Source: CADEED01 sp035502995
GTDB taxonomy: Bacteria; Pseudomonadota; Gammaproteobacteria; Steroidobacterales; Steroidobacteraceae
Direction of reading: 5' to 3'
NCBI GenBank assembly: GCA_035502995.1
Contig: DATJTW010000082.1
Coordinates: 8,190-72,189, forward strand
DNA: 64,000 nt
In this document: in pieces, positions 62,648-64,000 of the stretch
How positions within the stretch are numbered: position 1 is the first letter of the stretch
How the letters are laid out: each line of letters starts with the position of its first letter
Translations under genes and position numbers: made by a program
Notes under the pieces: model-generated
Told to the model about the DNA's origin: nothing
Database searches by the model: none
Seen by the model: only the letters and a program-made list of their open reading frames with translations

Positions 62648-62653
62648 TACACT
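62648..62653 (+). promoter_or_regulatory. Candidate -10 element of ssrA
   Basis: TACACT lies 16 bp before the mature 5' end of tmRNA. No good -35 is visible in the divergent gap to treA, where spacing is short. Confidence 0.4.
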
Positions 62654-62668
62654 GTGCGCGTTCCAGAA

Positions 62669-63308
62669 GGGGGCGACCGGTTTCGACGTGGGTTGCGAAA
62701 CTTCAGGGGCGTACCGAGGTGCATGGGTCCTCGTTAAACTCTTGTGCAAATCATAGTTGCCAACGACGACAACTTCGCTCTGGCCGCTTAACCCGGCCTA
62801 ACCCTGCCACCAGTGGTGCCTGTGCCGCTGATCGGTGGGGACGCGCTCACAGGATCGCTCTGCATCGTGCTACGGGGTGCAGCGTTAAGAGACACCGTTG
62901 CTGGCCTAGCGTCTTCCCTGCTGCTCGGGTAGCGCGAAGCGAGAACACAAAGAGACAGCTACGTACGTAGAACCGGAAGCGTAGTGCTTGCGGACGGGGG
63001 TTCGATCGAGGGTCGCGACGATCCGTAAGGGTCGGTTTGAAAACGGAGCTCACATCGGTGAAGCCTGACGGCGCTGTCGCAGCGGCATGGTAACGCCGAG
63101 GGGTAGGAAGAAGGCCAACTTCAGGCCTGCCCTGTAGAGACTCATAGACCCGCTGACGAGGCATGGCCTCCGAGCGGGCACTAGGATGTCGGGGTGCAGC
63201 CCCGGCATAACACGCTCCGCATCCTGCCACGCCGTGGGGCGAGCAGGATGAAGGCATAGTCCAGCCCGCAGCGAAAGCCGCGGATGTGCTGTCCCCCCGC
63301 CTCCACCA
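62669..63308 (+). ncRNA. ssrA: tmRNA (ssrA), split in its T-loop by a group I intron
   Basis: tmRNA rescues stalled ribosomes and adds a degradation tag. The 5' end GGGGGCG (62669-62675) pairs with CGCCTCC (63298-63304) to form the acceptor stem, with A and CCA ending at 63308. The tag reading frame at 62759-62791 encodes ANDDNFALAA and a TAA stop after TAGTT, the conserved resume site. The 5' half has the typical GACCGGTTTCGACGTGGG start. The 5' exon (62669-63006) ends within the T-loop as GGGGG-TTCGAT. The 3' exon (63292-63308) resumes with T-CCCCC. Joined, they give a 355-nt RNA with a normal 5-bp T-stem and 7-nt loop. Between them lies a 285-nt intron. Confidence 0.93.
63007..63291 (+). 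other. ORF-less group I self-splicing intron in the ssrA T-loop
   Basis: The 285-nt insert sits between the sixth and seventh T-loop bases of tmRNA. The 5' exon ends in U and the insert ends in G, as group I introns require. A guide sequence GUCGG (63031-63035) can pair with exon UCGAU, with a G-U at the splice site. The segment gtagagactc (63134-63143) matches the group I R element, and aaggcatagtcc (63251-63262) the S element; GACU and AGUC in them pair as P7. Nested hairpins lie between them, and a GAAA-capped stem (near 63265-63282) follows as a P9. There is no open reading frame for a homing endonuclease. Exact subgroup and pairings need modelling. Confidence 0.87.
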
Positions 63309-63311
63309 ATG

Positions 63312-63340
63312 AGGGTTCCCGGCAACCGGCCGGGAACCCT
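63312..63340 (+). terminator. Hairpin after ssrA, probable terminator
   Basis: A perfect 12-bp stem agggttcccggc / gccgggaaccct with a 5-nt loop begins four bases after the tmRNA CCA. It has no T-tract, so it may work as a processing or weak termination signal. The remaining bases to 63498 show no gene. Confidence 0.5.
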
Positions 63341-63498
63341 GACCTGCGACGACCCTCGCGCGTACATCCGTTCTCGCGTTTGTTGCGAAGTGCAACCGCA
63401 ACGGTTCATCCGACACGCGCGCGCGACCTTCCCCTACAGCGTATCGCCACGGCCGTGGATAGGGTCGGCGGCAAACCATTACGGACCCAAGCCCGACC

Positions 63499-64000
63499 AT
63501 GTGGATCGTCAAGGTAGCGCTCCAGCGTCCGTATACGTTCCTCATGCTTGCCGCCCTCATCGTGCTACTGGGGGTGTTCTCGATCCTCACCACCGCGACC
63601 GACATCTTCCCCGAGATCCGGATTCCGATCGTGGCGGTGATCTGGCGCTACACCGGACTGCTGCCGGATGAAATGGCCAACCGGATCGTGCTGTTCTCCG
63701 AGCGCACGGCGCAGACCACGGTCAATGACGTCGAGCACACCGAATCGCAGTCGGTGAACGGCACGGCGGTGGTGAAGTACTTCTTCCAGCCGAAGGTCAA
63801 ACCGGAACTCGCCTTTGCGCAGATCACGGCGATCTCCCAGTCGCAGCTGCAGAGCTCGCCTCCGGGCACCACTCCGCCGTTCATCCTCTCCTACGACGCC
63901 TCCACGGTGCCGATCCTGCAGCTCGCGCTCTCCAGTCCGACCATTCCAGAGCAGGAGATCTTCGATCTCGGCAACAACATCATCCGCACCCAGCTCGCGA
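63499..64000 (+). CDS. RND-family efflux transporter, N-terminal part (cut by window edge)
   Basis: Only the first 167 codons are visible. The product begins with an N-terminal membrane helix (ALQRPYTFLMLAALIVLLGV), then DIFPEIRIPIVAVIWRYTG and the periplasmic PN1 region (SERTAQTTVNDVEHTESQSV, TPPFILSYDASTVPILQLAL), characteristic of AcrB/MexB/CzcA-type inner-membrane pumps that use proton flow to expel drugs, metals or other compounds. No membrane-fusion protein gene is upstream, so its partner, if any, must be downstream or elsewhere. Substrate class cannot be told from this part. Confidence 0.9.
   Translation, partial: MWIVKVALQRPYTFLMLAALIVLLGVFSILTTATDIFPEIRIPIVAVIWRYTGLLPDEMANRIVLFSERTAQTTVNDVEHTESQSVNGTAVVKYFFQPKVKPELAFAQITAISQSQLQSSPPGTTPPFILSYDASTVPILQLALSSPTIPEQEIFDLGNNIIRTQLA

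Noticed and set aside
63007..63291. A group II intron, insertion sequence or prophage scar in ssrA
   Set aside because: There is no GUGYG start, no domain V-like hairpin near the end, no terminal inverted repeat or target duplication, and no transposase frame. R and S elements instead fit a group I intron.
62669..63308. Circularly permuted two-piece tmRNA
   Set aside because: The 5' and 3' halves are in normal order with the tag frame between them; the break is in the T-loop, not in the tag-domain loop used by permuted tmRNAs.
62847..63605. A minus-strand open frame across ssrA
   Set aside because: It overlaps the structural RNA and has no recognisable domain or start signal.

Overview
The window is a 64 kb, GC-rich piece of a gammaproteobacterial chromosome. 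The gene neighbourhoods (tRNA-Leu/nuoA-N, rimP-nusA-infB-rbfA-truB-rpsO-pnp, glmM-folP-ftsH-rlmE, carAB, dnaK-dnaJ, and the bamE/fur/recN/smpB set) and the protein sequences are typical of Gammaproteobacteria. A relative of the Xanthomonadales/Nevskiales/Steroidobacterales is my best inference; there is no rRNA to settle it. Both edges cut genes: the 5' part of smc on the left and an RND efflux pump on the right.

Layout. 0-4.4 kb: smc (partial, minus), then plus-strand queF, dksA, gluQ, phaR and a zinc-ribbon gene. 4.4-13 kb: the minus-strand translation/RNA-decay cluster rimP-nusA-infB-rbfA-truB-rpsO-pnp, preceded by a leader with two intrinsic-terminator hairpins. 13-22.9 kb: an accessory block (PadR regulator plus PspC protein, esterase, secreted beta-helix protein, SpoU methyltransferase, FAD dehydrogenase, a first rlmE, a sulfatase-modifying-factor-like exported protein, an exported HExxH protein, a lipoprotein). 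22.95-37.9 kb: initiator tRNA-Met, the complete 14-gene NADH dehydrogenase I operon, and tRNA-Leu(GAG). 37.9-44.8 kb: secG, tpiA, glmM, folP, ftsH, a second rlmE, yhbY, greA. 44.8-55.2 kb: carB, carA with an attenuator-like leader, dapB, and the heat-shock set dnaJ, dnaK, grpE, hrcA. 55.3-60 kb: nadK, recN, fur, bamE, rnfH, ratA, smpB. 60-62.6 kb: a DUF481 outer-membrane protein and a periplasmic trehalase. 62.67-63.3 kb: ssrA (tmRNA). 63.5 kb to the end: RND transporter.

The most striking observation is in ssrA. The tmRNA is complete and co-linear and encodes the tag ANDDNFALAA, but its T-loop is split by a 285-nt insertion without an ORF. The insertion has the hallmarks of a group I self-splicing intron: the 5' exon ends in U, the intron ends in G, there are R-like and S-like segments forming P7, and a GAAA-capped hairpin sits near the 3' end. 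Splicing would restore a normal seven-base T-loop, so trans-translation here should depend on a ribozyme. smpB, the tmRNA partner, is 2.6 kb away.

Other points of interest are two intact but diverged rlmE genes, a shift in codon preference near 37-38 kb that fits either genome mosaicism or a chimeric contig, an attenuator-like carA leader, a single-cysteine DksA, a histidine-rich loop in NuoL, and a Tat-like signal sequence that overlaps a terminator hairpin.
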